Shown here in pieces: positions 1 through 6,339 of a DNA stretch of 10,506 nucleotides. Within the stretch, counting starts at the first letter, position 1; each line of letters begins with the position of its first letter. The stretch comes from an uncultured Oscillospiraceae bacterium (GTDB lineage: Bacteria > Bacillota_A > Clostridia > Oscillospirales > Oscillospiraceae), in contig CAKTNU010000038.1 in NCBI GenBank assembly GCA_934589325.1, forward strand, positions 1 to 10,506. The letters are read 5' to 3'. The notes under the pieces are model-generated. The model searched no databases. It was not told the origin of the DNA and was given only the letters and a program-made list of their open reading frames with translations. The position numbers and the translations under genes were made by a program.

Positions 1-1452
1 CCCTATGCCCGCTCCGAGGGCAACTATCATGGGATAGAGCTTGTCATTGCCGTATATCTTATCCGCTCTGGCCTTTTCGACGTTCAGCATCTTGCCCCAC
101 ATGGCAAGTATAGCCTGAAAACGGCTGTCTCTGCCCTGGATCGCAGAGCCCGCAGCGGAGTCGCCCTCGACGATGTATATCTCGCAGAGAGACGGGTCTC
201 GCTCGTTGCAGTCCTGCAGCTTATCCGGCATCTGGCCGGATTCAAGTCCGGTCTTACGGCGGACAGATTCCTTGGCCTTTCTTGCCGCTTCTCTTGCACG
301 GTTCGCCATCATCGATTTTTCAAGTATGGTCTTTGCCGTTGCGGGATGCTCTTCAAAATATGTCGCAAGCTGGTCGTTTACTATGCCGTCGACCAGTGTT
401 CTTATATATGCGTTGCCCAGCTTCTGCTTGGTCTGCCCTTCGAACTGCGCTTCCGGCAGCTTTACGGATATGACCGCAGTGATGCCCTCGCGGACATCCT
501 CGCCTGATACCTTATCGTCGCCCTTTATAGCGTTTATTTTTGTGCCGTATGCATTTATAACTCTCGTCAGCGCGGTTTTAAAGCCTGTCTCATGCATACC
601 GCCTTCAGGAGTGTGTATGTCGTTTGCAAAGGAGATAAGATTTTCTGCATAGCTGTCGTTATATTGCAGAGCGATCTCGGCTATTGCATCGCCCTTTGTG
701 CCGCTGAGGTATATTACCTCTTCATGCAGCGGGTTTTTATGGCGGTTCAGATAGCTCACAAATTCGCGTATGCCGCCTTCGTAGCACATCGAATCGCTCT
801 CGCCGTCCTCGGTGCGTTTATCGGCTATCTCAATATGCACGCCGCCGTTCAGAAAAGCCTGCTCGCGCAGTCTGGTATGCAGCGTTTCATAATCGTAGAC
901 CGTAGTGTCAAACATCTCGGGGTCGGGTTTAAAGGTAACGACGGTGCCGTGCTTATCGGTATCGCCGATCACCTTCATTTCCTGCGTTATGCCGCCGCGG
1001 GCAAACTTCATCTCGTATATTTTGCCATCCTTGTGGACCTGAACCTCAAGCCACTCGGACAAGGCGTTGACAACAGATGCGCCGACACCGTGCAGACCTC
1101 CGGATACCTTATAGCCTCCGCCGCCGAATTTTCCGCCCGCATGCAGCACGGTGTAAACGACCTCAAGTGCGGGTCTGCCGGTCTGTGCTTGAATATCTAC
1201 GGGTATTCCTCGGCCGTTATCGGTAACGGTAATGGTATCACCCGGATTAATGGTCACGGTGATATGGTTGCAGAAACCTGCTAATGCCTCATCGATAGCG
1301 TTGTCGACGATTTCGTAAACCAGATGATGCAATCCGGAAGATGAGGTCGAACCTATATACATACCGGGACGCTTGCGCACAGCCTCAAGCCCCTCGAGGA
1401 CCTGTATCTGTGAAGCGTCATACTCATTTATTTTATTCTCTAAATCTGCCAT
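1..1452 (-). CDS. gyrB: DNA gyrase subunit B, C-terminally cut by window edge
   Basis: GyrB is the ATPase subunit of DNA gyrase, which introduces negative supercoils ahead of replication forks. The frame is open for 484 codons from ATG at 1450-1452 to the window edge; family members are about 640 residues, so roughly the last quarter lies outside. Seen in order: the GHKL ATPase segment [15 protein letters not shown] (residues 45-59, with E47 and N51 matching the E. coli catalytic Glu42 and Asn46), TDNGRGIPV with D78, the ATP-lid segment GGLHGVGAS near residue 116, and the TOPRIM motif EGDSAAGSA beginning at E429. The start follows GGAGG closely and lies 14 bases after the remB stop, so it is probably co-transcribed with remB and recF. 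The TOPRIM region is unusual: AAGSAI replaces the typical AGGSAK, and W452 is at the position of E. coli Lys447. Context next to recF and remB argues for GyrB and against ParE. Confidence 0.97.
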   Translation of the reverse strand, partial: MADLENKINEYDASQIQVLEGLEAVRKRPGMYIGSTSSSGLHHLVYEIVDNAIDEALAGFCNHITVTINPGDTITVTDNGRGIPVDIQAQTGRPALEVVYTVLHAGGKFGGGGYKVSGGLHGVGASVVNALSEWLEVQVHKDGKIYEMKFARGGITQEMKVIGDTDKHGTVVTFKPDPEMFDTTVYDYETLHTRLREQAFLNGGVHIEIADKRTEDGESDSMCYEGGIREFVSYLNRHKNPLHEEVIYLSGTKGDAIAEIALQYNDSYAENLISFANDIHTPEGGMHETGFKTALTRVINAYGTKINAIKGDDKVSGEDVREGITAVISVKLPEAQFEGQTKQKLGNAYIRTLVDGIVNDQLATYFEEHPATAKTILEKSMMANRAREAARKAKESVRRKTGLESGQMPDKLQDCNERDPSLCEIYIVEGDSAAGSAIQGRDSRFQAILAMWGKMLNVEKARADKIYGNDKLYPMIVALGAGIG

Positions 1453-1466
1453 TTGGTGCCTCCGAG

Positions 1467-1730
1467 TTAAATATTGACTGCGCCTGCTTCCGCACGGCGC
1501 AGCAGCGTCGCCGCGGCCATCTGGCTTAAATACACGGCTGTTTTTTCTCCTGATCTATACACGACGAAGGATTTTGGAATATCCTCTGCAGCATTTATAA
1601 CATATCCTGCCTTTTCTGACATGGCCAGATACTTTCTCGTAAGATGTGATTGAGAGGTCATGTCCAAATCGAAAATGCCTATTATTCCGGCAGTGTCGAT
1701 GACAGTTCCCTTACCGAGATGCAGATACAT
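1467..1730 (-). CDS. remB: RemB-like (DUF370) extracellular matrix regulator
   Basis: This 87-residue protein begins [11 protein letters not shown], contains [14 protein letters not shown] near residues 15-28, PKSFVVY in the middle and [14 protein letters not shown] at the end, the pattern of the RemB/YaaB family found between recF and gyrB in Firmicutes. In Bacillus subtilis RemB is linked to activation of biofilm-matrix genes; whether that role holds here is inference. The neighbours (recF 4 bases upstream, gyrB 14 bases downstream) match the Bacillus order. The ribosome binding site is weak (GGGATG, overlapping the recF stop), suggesting translational coupling to recF. No promoter of its own is visible. 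Confidence 0.9.
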   Translation of the reverse strand: MYLHLGKGTVIDTAGIIGIFDLDMTSQSHLTRKYLAMSEKAGYVINAAEDIPKSFVVYRSGEKTAVYLSQMAAATLLRRAEAGAVNI

Positions 1731-1734
1731 GATA

Positions 1735-2838
1735 TCATCCCTTTATTCTGCCGCCGTCAACAAAAAGCACCTTGCCTCCCGTACGGCTTGAAATGCCCTC
1801 GTCCTCGCAGCAGGTTATCAGCGTCTGTCCGCCGCCTATGCGGTTCAGTACGAATTTCTGCCGCTTCTCATCCAGCTCCGACAAAACATCATCCAGCAGA
1901 AGGATTGGATATTCCCCTGTCTCGTTCAGAAATATCTCCCGCTCGGCGAGCTTCATGGACAGTGCAGCAGTCCTTGTCTGCCCCTGAGAAGCAAAGCTCC
2001 TTGCGCTGCGCTTATTTATATATATATCCAGGTCGTCCTTATGCGCACCGGTTAGGCACTGTCCGCTGTCAAGCTCTGCCCTGCGGTGGCTCTCCTGATG
2101 CTCGCATATATCGTAATATATCTCTTTTGCACTTGCGCAGACGTTTTTTACCGTGCTGACGGTTCTATATTTTATCTCCAGTTCCTCGCCGCTGCCGGAA
2201 AATTCGGCATGTATCGGGCGAGCCGCCTCATCGAGCCGGGCCGCGAAAGCCGCACGATATCTTATGAGCTGAGCCGAAGCGCGGCACATTGCGTCCGAAA
2301 ATTCATCCAGCGTATCAAGAAGACTTGGCTTTTCATGCCAATCCTTAAGGATGCGTGATTTATTTTCATACAGCTTATTGAAATCCGAAAGTATTTCCGC
2401 ATATCTGGGGCGTATCTGGCAAATCGCATTATCCATGAGTCTGCGTCTTACTGCTGCGCCCTCTTTGATGAGATTCAGATCATCCGGGCAGAAAAGAACA
2501 GCGTTTACGACCTCCGACAGCTCCGACGCCGATTTTCTTACCCCGTTTACCGTTATCTTCTTCGCCGTTCCCGGCTGCATGACAATACGTATCGTCTGTT
2601 CTCTGTCATGACTTGTAACATCGGCGAGTATTTCTGACGCAGAGTAGCCGAAGCCGGTAAGCTCACGGTCAAATCTCGTGCGGAAGCTGCGCCCGCAGGA
2701 GAGCATATATACGGCTTCGAGAAGATTTGTTTTGCCCTGTGCGTTGCGGCCGGAGATCACGTTCGTGCCGCCGGAAAATTCCGCCGTCTCCCATTCGTAA
2801 TTTCTGAAGCCGTTAAGTGCGATCTTATTGACCCGCAT
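1735..2838 (-). CDS. recF: DNA replication and repair protein RecF
   Basis: RecF is an SMC-like ATPase that helps load RecA at single-strand gaps and stalled forks. The 367-residue length is normal for the family. Visible motifs: Walker A SGRNAQGKTN at residues 29-38, the ABC-type signature region FASQGQTRTAALSMKLAE in the C-terminal third, and Walker B LLLDDVLSELD followed by the C-terminal lobe. The ATG at 2836-2838 is one base after the yaaA stop, with no good Shine-Dalgarno sequence, so translation is probably coupled to yaaA. It sits in the standard dnaN-yaaA-recF-remB-gyrB run. No missing residue or frameshift was seen. Confidence 0.97.
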   Translation of the reverse strand: MRVNKIALNGFRNYEWETAEFSGGTNVISGRNAQGKTNLLEAVYMLSCGRSFRTRFDRELTGFGYSASEILADVTSHDREQTIRIVMQPGTAKKITVNGVRKSASELSEVVNAVLFCPDDLNLIKEGAAVRRRLMDNAICQIRPRYAEILSDFNKLYENKSRILKDWHEKPSLLDTLDEFSDAMCRASAQLIRYRAAFAARLDEAARPIHAEFSGSGEELEIKYRTVSTVKNVCASAKEIYYDICEHQESHRRAELDSGQCLTGAHKDDLDIYINKRSARSFASQGQTRTAALSMKLAEREIFLNETGEYPILLLDDVLSELDEKRQKFVLNRIGGGQTLITCCEDEGISSRTGGKVLFVDGGRIKG

Positions 2839-2839
2839 T

Positions 2840-3046
2840 TTATTCTATTTCAAAGACGAACCGGTCAAATTCGACCGTATTGCCCGGGTGCAGCTTCTTG
2901 CCGCGCATGGTGCAGACCTCGCCGTTGACCTTTACAAGCCCTTCGGATATCGCGATTTTCGCCTCTCCGCCGGTGCCGACGGCAGCGGCATATTTGAGAA
3001 ATGCGTCAAGCTTGATAAATTCGGTATTTATTTTAATTTTTTCCAT
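2840..3046 (-). CDS. yaaA: YaaA, small S4-domain RNA-binding protein
   Basis: This 68-residue protein has the S4-like fold pattern: [20 protein letters not shown], then [20 protein letters not shown] and HPGNTVEF. That is the layout of the YaaA family encoded between dnaN and recF in Firmicutes. S4 domains bind structured RNA, and YaaA relatives have been linked to ribosome assembly, but the precise role is not settled from sequence. The Shine-Dalgarno is poor (AAAGAGAT upstream of the ATG), and the gene lies 22 bases after the dnaN stop, so it is presumably read on the dnaN transcript. Confidence 0.93.
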   Translation of the reverse strand: MEKIKINTEFIKLDAFLKYAAAVGTGGEAKIAISEGLVKVNGEVCTMRGKKLHPGNTVEFDRFVFEIE

Positions 3047-3068
3047 TTTTATCTCTTTTCAATCTTTT

Positions 3069-4181
3069 TTATGCACCGGCATGGAGTCTGACGGGAAGTA
3101 TCATATATGTGAAGCTCTCGCTGCCGTCAGCCGCTTTTATGATGCATGGAGAGGCTGCAGTGTTCAGGCATATCTTCAGCTTATCCGTACCGGAAGCCTT
3201 GAGCGCATCCATGAGATAGCGGTCATTGAAGCCGATCTCCAGATTCTCGCCGCTGCCGCTGCATGTGCAGACGTCCTCGGCCTTTCCGATGGGGGTCGCG
3301 CATGTGCAGTCGATGCTGCCGTCGCCGAATATCATACGGACCGGGCTGCTGTTCTTTTCGCTGACTATGAGTGCTACACGGTCTATAGTCGACATCATTT
3401 CACTGCGCTCGACCTCTACCTCGATACGGAAATTATCGGGGATAGATTTGCGGTAATTCAGAAACTCACCCTCAAGGCGACGCGAAACGACGACAGTCTC
3501 TCCGACGGAGAAGGATATATGCTTTGCACCGACGGAAACCGATACCGCATCGTCAGAGTCTGCGCATATGCGTTCGATATCGGAAAGAGCGGAGCCGGGG
3601 ACGACAAAGCTGCAATTTTCCATCTTTGCGCTGTCCAGTTTCTCGCAGCGCTTTGCAAGGCGGTAGCCGTCTACGGAGACAAGAGTCAGCATATCGTCCT
3701 TTACCTCGAAGAGAGTACCGGTATATATCGGACGGACGTCGCTGTCGGAGACGGCAAATATGGTCTGGTTTATCATGCTCTTGAGTATCTTCTGCGGAAG
3801 AGCTATGTTATTGAGCCCGTCGACTGTGGGCATTTCGGGATAATCGTCGGCGCTGATGCCCATGAAGTTGAACTCGCTCTTGCCGCATTTGACGTTTACG
3901 TTATTGTTCTGATCGACGTTTATTGTGACTATCCCGTCCGGCAGACGGCGTATCATTTCTCCGAAGAGTCTGGAGCCGACAACTATACTGCCCTGCTCGG
4001 AGATGTCTGCGGCTATATTGGTGTAGATGCCCTTTTTAAGGTCGTAGCCCGTTACGCGAAGGTCAACGCCTGCCTGAAGCAGCAGACCCTCGAGGGCAGG
4101 TATAGGGCTTTTGGAAGCGGTCGCACGGGTCGCGATGGCACAGGCCGACTGGAGCAAATATTTTTCGCAAGAGAATTTCAT
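3069..4181 (-). CDS. dnaN: DNA polymerase III beta sliding clamp
   Basis: DnaN forms the ring that tethers replicative polymerase to DNA. The protein from the chosen start is 370 residues, the usual length, beginning MKFSCEKYLLQSACAIATRA and ending ILPVRLHAGA. The internal SVDGYRLAKR motif (in the second of three repeated clamp domains) and the C-terminal PVRL are typical. The open frame extends upstream to an ATG at 4293-4295, but the extra 38 residues are low-complexity (TTTTT) and come from the origin spacer; the ATG at 4179-4181 has GGAGG at 4189-4193, seven bases away, and restores the family N-terminus. It follows dnaA across a 252-base spacer and precedes yaaA by 22 bases. I find no convincing sigma-A promoter directly upstream. 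Confidence 0.96.
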   Translation of the reverse strand: MKFSCEKYLLQSACAIATRATASKSPIPALEGLLLQAGVDLRVTGYDLKKGIYTNIAADISEQGSIVVGSRLFGEMIRRLPDGIVTINVDQNNNVNVKCGKSEFNFMGISADDYPEMPTVDGLNNIALPQKILKSMINQTIFAVSDSDVRPIYTGTLFEVKDDMLTLVSVDGYRLAKRCEKLDSAKMENCSFVVPGSALSDIERICADSDDAVSVSVGAKHISFSVGETVVVSRRLEGEFLNYRKSIPDNFRIEVEVERSEMMSTIDRVALIVSEKNSSPVRMIFGDGSIDCTCATPIGKAEDVCTCSGSGENLEIGFNDRYLMDALKASGTDKLKICLNTAASPCIIKAADGSESFTYMILPVRLHAGA

Positions 4182-4188
4182 TTTGTTT

Positions 4189-4193
4189 CCTCC
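4189..4193 (-). promoter_or_regulatory. Ribosome binding site deciding the dnaN start
   Basis: GGAGG on the minus strand, seven bases before the ATG at 4179-4181. It supports this start over the in-frame ATG 38 codons upstream, which has no such site. Confidence 0.85.
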
Positions 4194-4234
4194 GGTAAAA
4201 ATTTTTCTGTAAGGAATAAATAAAGGATAATTTA

Positions 4235-4252
4235 TTGTTGTAGTTGTTGTAG
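4235..4252 (+). repeat. Perfect tandem 9-base repeat TTGTTGTAG x2
   Basis: Two adjacent identical units occupy 4235-4243 and 4244-4252, followed by AGAGAAAAAA. Each unit is itself TTG-TTG-TAG, so the block has a three-base rhythm. It lies on the dnaN side of the DnaA-box-like array, where an unwinding element or DnaA-trio-like element might be, but TTG does not fit the published trio pattern. The function is unknown. Confidence 0.5.
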
Positions 4253-4262
4253 AGAAAAAAAT

Positions 4263-4409
4263 TGTTGAAAAGTGCTTGAACGCATTGCGGCGCAAGGAAA
4301 ATCAATGTTGAGAAAAATGTTTTCAAAAATGAAGTTTTGAACAGCGCCTGTTGAACGAAAAACTGTCAACACTACATGTTTCAACTTTACACAGGATAAA
4401 TGTTGATAA
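4263..4409. repeat. Array of five DnaA-box-like 9-mers with TCAACA core
   Basis: Minus-strand copies are TTTTCAACA (4263-4271), TTCTCAACA (4306-4314), CGTTCAACA (4349-4357) and TTATCAACA (4401-4409); one plus-strand copy is CTGTCAACA (4363-4371). A near copy, GTTTCAACT, lies at 4378-4386. The shared form is TTNTCAACA, which differs from the canonical DnaA box TTATCCACA by A for C at position 6. The four same-strand copies start 43, 43 and 52 bases apart. The core occurs only as scattered single copies elsewhere in the window (for example 1757, 5075, 6104 and 10427). DnaA binding is inferred. Confidence 0.6.
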
Positions 4410-4433
4410 ATTCAGAGGGCTGCTCATCCGAGA

Positions 4434-5741
4434 TCAGACGGAATTTATGTTGGATGTAATGTCACGGACGGTGGCCGCCATATTGGAATCCGTCTTTAAA
4501 AGATCTTCGACCTTGCGGATAGAGCTTAAAACTGTCGCATGATTTCTGCCCTCATACTGCGCGCCTATGTCCTTGAGGGAGAGATTTGTAAGCGAGCGCA
4601 TAAGATACATAGATACCTGACGTGCCGCAGCGGTATTTTTGGAGCGGTTCTGGCCTCTGAGATCATCCTCGTTCAGCGAATAGTAGCGCGCTGTTTCACG
4701 TATGATGCTGTCCGGCGTCGGAATATATGTGCCTATGCGGATAACGTCCTTTATGGCGCGTTTTACGGAGTCTATGGTGATAACGTCGTTAAGTATCTCC
4801 TTATATGCTGTGAGGCGTTTTATGACGCCCTCAAGCTGCCTGATGTTTGCCGTAATATTTGACGCTATGTACTCCACTGCGTCGTCAGACAGCAGCAGAC
4901 CGAGCTGTGCGGCCTTGTTGCGGATTATTGCCATGCGCGTTTCAAAGTCGGGCGGCTGAATGTCTGCCATAAGTCCGCCCTCAAAGCGGGTGTGCAGACG
5001 GTCATCCAGCAGGGACATTTCCATCGGCGGCCGGTCGGAGGTCAGGACTATCTGGTGTCCGGCCTCGTAGATATTGTTGAAGGTATGGAAAAACTCGTTC
5101 TGAGTCTGCTGTTTGCCGGCGATGAACTGTATATCGTCAACGAGAAACAGGTCGACGTTTCTGTACTTGGTCCTGAATTCCTCGGCAGTACCGTCCTTTA
5201 TGGCCTTGACGAGCTGTATAGTAAATTCGTCTCCCTTGACGTATGCAATCTTCTTCGACGGGTCGCGGTCGTGTATGGCCTGACCTATGGAGAGCAGCAG
5301 ATGCGTTTTGCCGAGGCCGGAGTTGCCGTAGATGAACAGAGGATTATAGGCCTTGCCTGGATTCTCGGATACGGCTATGGCCGCGGCATGAGCAAACTTA
5401 TTGGAGTTGCCGACGATAAATCGGTCAAAGGTGTAGCCGGCCATCTCCGGAAGAGAGTTGTCGTCCTTTTTCTTGGTAACGTAATCGTTTATCTCATCTC
5501 CGGCGAGAATGAGAAGGTCAAAGTCACATGAGAATAAATCTGACAGGGCGGCCTTTATCGTCTCGCCGAAGCGGGAGTTTATTATACTGCGCTTGAAATC
5601 CGTAGTAGTATGCAGGACAAGGCGGCAATCGTCTATCTCTACAGGCTCACAGTCGGAAAACCATGTGGTTATCGCGGTCGGCGTCAGCTGAGTTGATAGG
5701 ATGCGTATTATTTCCTGCCAGATATCGTTGAGAGAATTCAT
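4434..5741 (-). CDS. dnaA: Chromosomal replication initiator DnaA
   Basis: DnaA is the AAA+ ATPase that binds oriC boxes and melts the origin. With the chosen start it has 435 residues. Domain I (1 to about 80) is followed by a short linker. The AAA+ core has Walker A GNSGLGKTH (139-147), Walker B LFLVDD (198-203), sensor 1 around 233-238, box VII DRLHTRF with the arginine-finger candidate R252, and sensor 2 IRQLEG with R301. Domain IV carries RQVSMYLMRSLTNLSL and the DNA-reading motif GRNHATV (398-404), where most DnaA proteins have GRDHTTV. The longer frame from the ATG at 5808-5810 is rejected because it overlaps the promoter; the ATG at 5739-5741 has GAGGT eight bases upstream and gives the normal N-terminus. 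It has its own promoter, downstream of the mscL terminator. The Asp-to-Asn change may go with the altered boxes nearby. Confidence 0.98.
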   Translation of the reverse strand: MNSLNDIWQEIIRILSTQLTPTAITTWFSDCEPVEIDDCRLVLHTTTDFKRSIINSRFGETIKAALSDLFSCDFDLLILAGDEINDYVTKKKDDNSLPEMAGYTFDRFIVGNSNKFAHAAAIAVSENPGKAYNPLFIYGNSGLGKTHLLLSIGQAIHDRDPSKKIAYVKGDEFTIQLVKAIKDGTAEEFRTKYRNVDLFLVDDIQFIAGKQQTQNEFFHTFNNIYEAGHQIVLTSDRPPMEMSLLDDRLHTRFEGGLMADIQPPDFETRMAIIRNKAAQLGLLLSDDAVEYIASNITANIRQLEGVIKRLTAYKEILNDVITIDSVKRAIKDVIRIGTYIPTPDSIIRETARYYSLNEDDLRGQNRSKNTAAARQVSMYLMRSLTNLSLKDIGAQYEGRNHATVLSSIRKVEDLLKTDSNMAATVRDITSNINSV

Positions 5742-5749
5742 TTTTACAT

Positions 5750-5754
5750 ACCTC
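5750..5754 (-). promoter_or_regulatory. Ribosome binding site deciding the dnaA start
   Basis: GAGGT on the minus strand, eight bases before the ATG at 5739-5741. It lies downstream of the predicted promoter, which the longer reading frame would overlap. Confidence 0.8.
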
Positions 5755-5781
5755 GCCGATGATATATCTTTTAACTTATAT

Positions 5782-5810
5782 AATATATCAAAAATCAACC
5801 CGCATTGCAA
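5782..5810 (-). promoter_or_regulatory. Sigma-A type promoter of dnaA
   Basis: Read on the minus strand: -35 TTGCAA (5805-5810), a 17-base spacer, and -10 TATATT (5782-5787) with an extended TGA directly before it. Transcription would start near 5775, giving a leader of about 34 bases before the dnaA ATG. The surrounding 136-base mscL-dnaA gap is very AT-rich. The -35 is only a 4/6 match, but the same hexamer and spacing recur at parA. Confidence 0.65.
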
Positions 5811-5832
5811 GAGATATATAATATAATATAGT

Positions 5833-5864
5833 AGAAAATCCCCCGGATAATATATCCAGGGGAT
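5833..5864 (-). terminator. Rho-independent terminator after mscL
   Basis: On the minus strand an 11-pair stem with one C-A mismatch (ATCCCC-x-GGATA against TATCC-x-GGGGAT, arms 5838-5849 and 5853-5864, three-base loop) is followed by TTTTCT. It begins 13 bases after the mscL stop and so should end the parA-parB-serS-mscL unit before the dnaA promoter. Confidence 0.75.
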
Positions 5865-5877
5865 AGGTAATATGTCC

Positions 5878-6309
5878 TTACTGCTTTTTCTTGAGCTCCT
5901 CGAGTATTTCTGTGAGCAATTCCTCAGTTGTGGGTTTGGGGTTCTCGGCCTCTTCTTCCTCCTGCTTTTTCTCGGTCAGACTGCGGGCTGTATTGAAAGC
6001 CTTGATAATGAAGAACACTACAAGTGCGATCAGGAGAAAATCTATTACCGTGCCGATAAAATTGCCGAAGCCTATCGTTATTGCTTCACGCACTACGACG
6101 CCGTCAACAACCTCTTCCGGACGGACGAGCAGATTGAGTGCGCTCATGTCACGTGTGCCGCATATCCAGCTTATAAACGGCATGAGGAGGTCATTTACAA
6201 GAGAGGTGGTTATTTTGCCGAAAGCCGTTGCGATAACGACGCCGACTGCCATATCCAGAACATTTCCGCGGCTGATAAAGGCCTTAAATTCTTCAAAGAA
6301 CTTTTTCAT
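5878..6309 (-). CDS. mscL: Large-conductance mechanosensitive channel MscL
   Basis: MscL forms a membrane pore that opens under tension to release solutes during osmotic downshock. The 143-residue protein starts MKKFFEEFKAFISRGNVLD, the conserved amphipathic N-terminus, followed by the first transmembrane segment (AVGVVIATAFGKITTSLVNDL, about 21-41), a periplasmic loop, the second segment (FIGTVIDFLLIALVVFFII, about 84-102) and a charged cytoplasmic tail rich in Glu and Lys (EKKQEEEEAE to EELKKKQ). The length and order are typical. AGGAGAT precedes the ATG. It starts 30 bases after the serS stop and is followed by a terminator, so it is probably the last gene of the parA-parB-serS unit. No functional link to segregation is implied by the sequence. 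Confidence 0.96.
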   Translation of the reverse strand: MKKFFEEFKAFISRGNVLDMAVGVVIATAFGKITTSLVNDLLMPFISWICGTRDMSALNLLVRPEEVVDGVVVREAITIGFGNFIGTVIDFLLIALVVFFIIKAFNTARSLTEKKQEEEEAENPKPTTEELLTEILEELKKKQ

Positions 6310-6339
6310 ACGCTTATCTCCTGTAAAATATTTACTTTA

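Larger units (their letters stand above)
4182..4433. other. dnaA-dnaN intergenic spacer, candidate oriC
   Basis: This 252-base AT-rich stretch is the only substantial non-coding gap beside dnaA on its downstream side. In Bacillus and many Firmicutes a DnaA-box cluster with the unwinding element lies here. Seen directly: five 9-mers resembling DnaA boxes, a tandem 9-base repeat at 4235-4252, a short inverted repeat TTGCG-G-CGCAA at 4285-4295 and another (AACAG-CGC-CTGTT) at 4340-4352. No perfect TTATCCACA is present. Calling it the origin is inference from position and box density. Confidence 0.6.

Noticed and set aside
592..1284. 230-codon plus-strand open frame
   Set aside because: Antisense shadow of gyrB, which reads through without a stop on the minus strand.
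2880..4223. 447-codon plus-strand open frame over yaaA and dnaN
   Set aside because: Antisense shadow of dnaN; no ribosome site or recognisable domain.
4182..4295. 38-residue N-terminal extension of DnaN
   Set aside because: Low-complexity translation of the origin spacer; the ATG at 4179-4181 has a good ribosome site and the family N-terminus.
4364..4369. Perfect TTGACA on the minus strand as a dnaN -35
   Set aside because: Seventeen or eighteen bases downstream there is only CGCTGT or GCTGTT, not a -10; the hexamer also overlaps one of the DnaA-box-like copies.
4690..4705. TGTTTCACGT inside dnaA as a third parS
   Set aside because: Only the left half and centre match; the right half (ATGATG in place of GAAACA) does not form the palindrome.
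5742..5810. 23-residue N-terminal extension of DnaA
   Set aside because: It overlaps the predicted promoter, and the ATG at 5739-5741 has GAGGT and the expected N-terminus.
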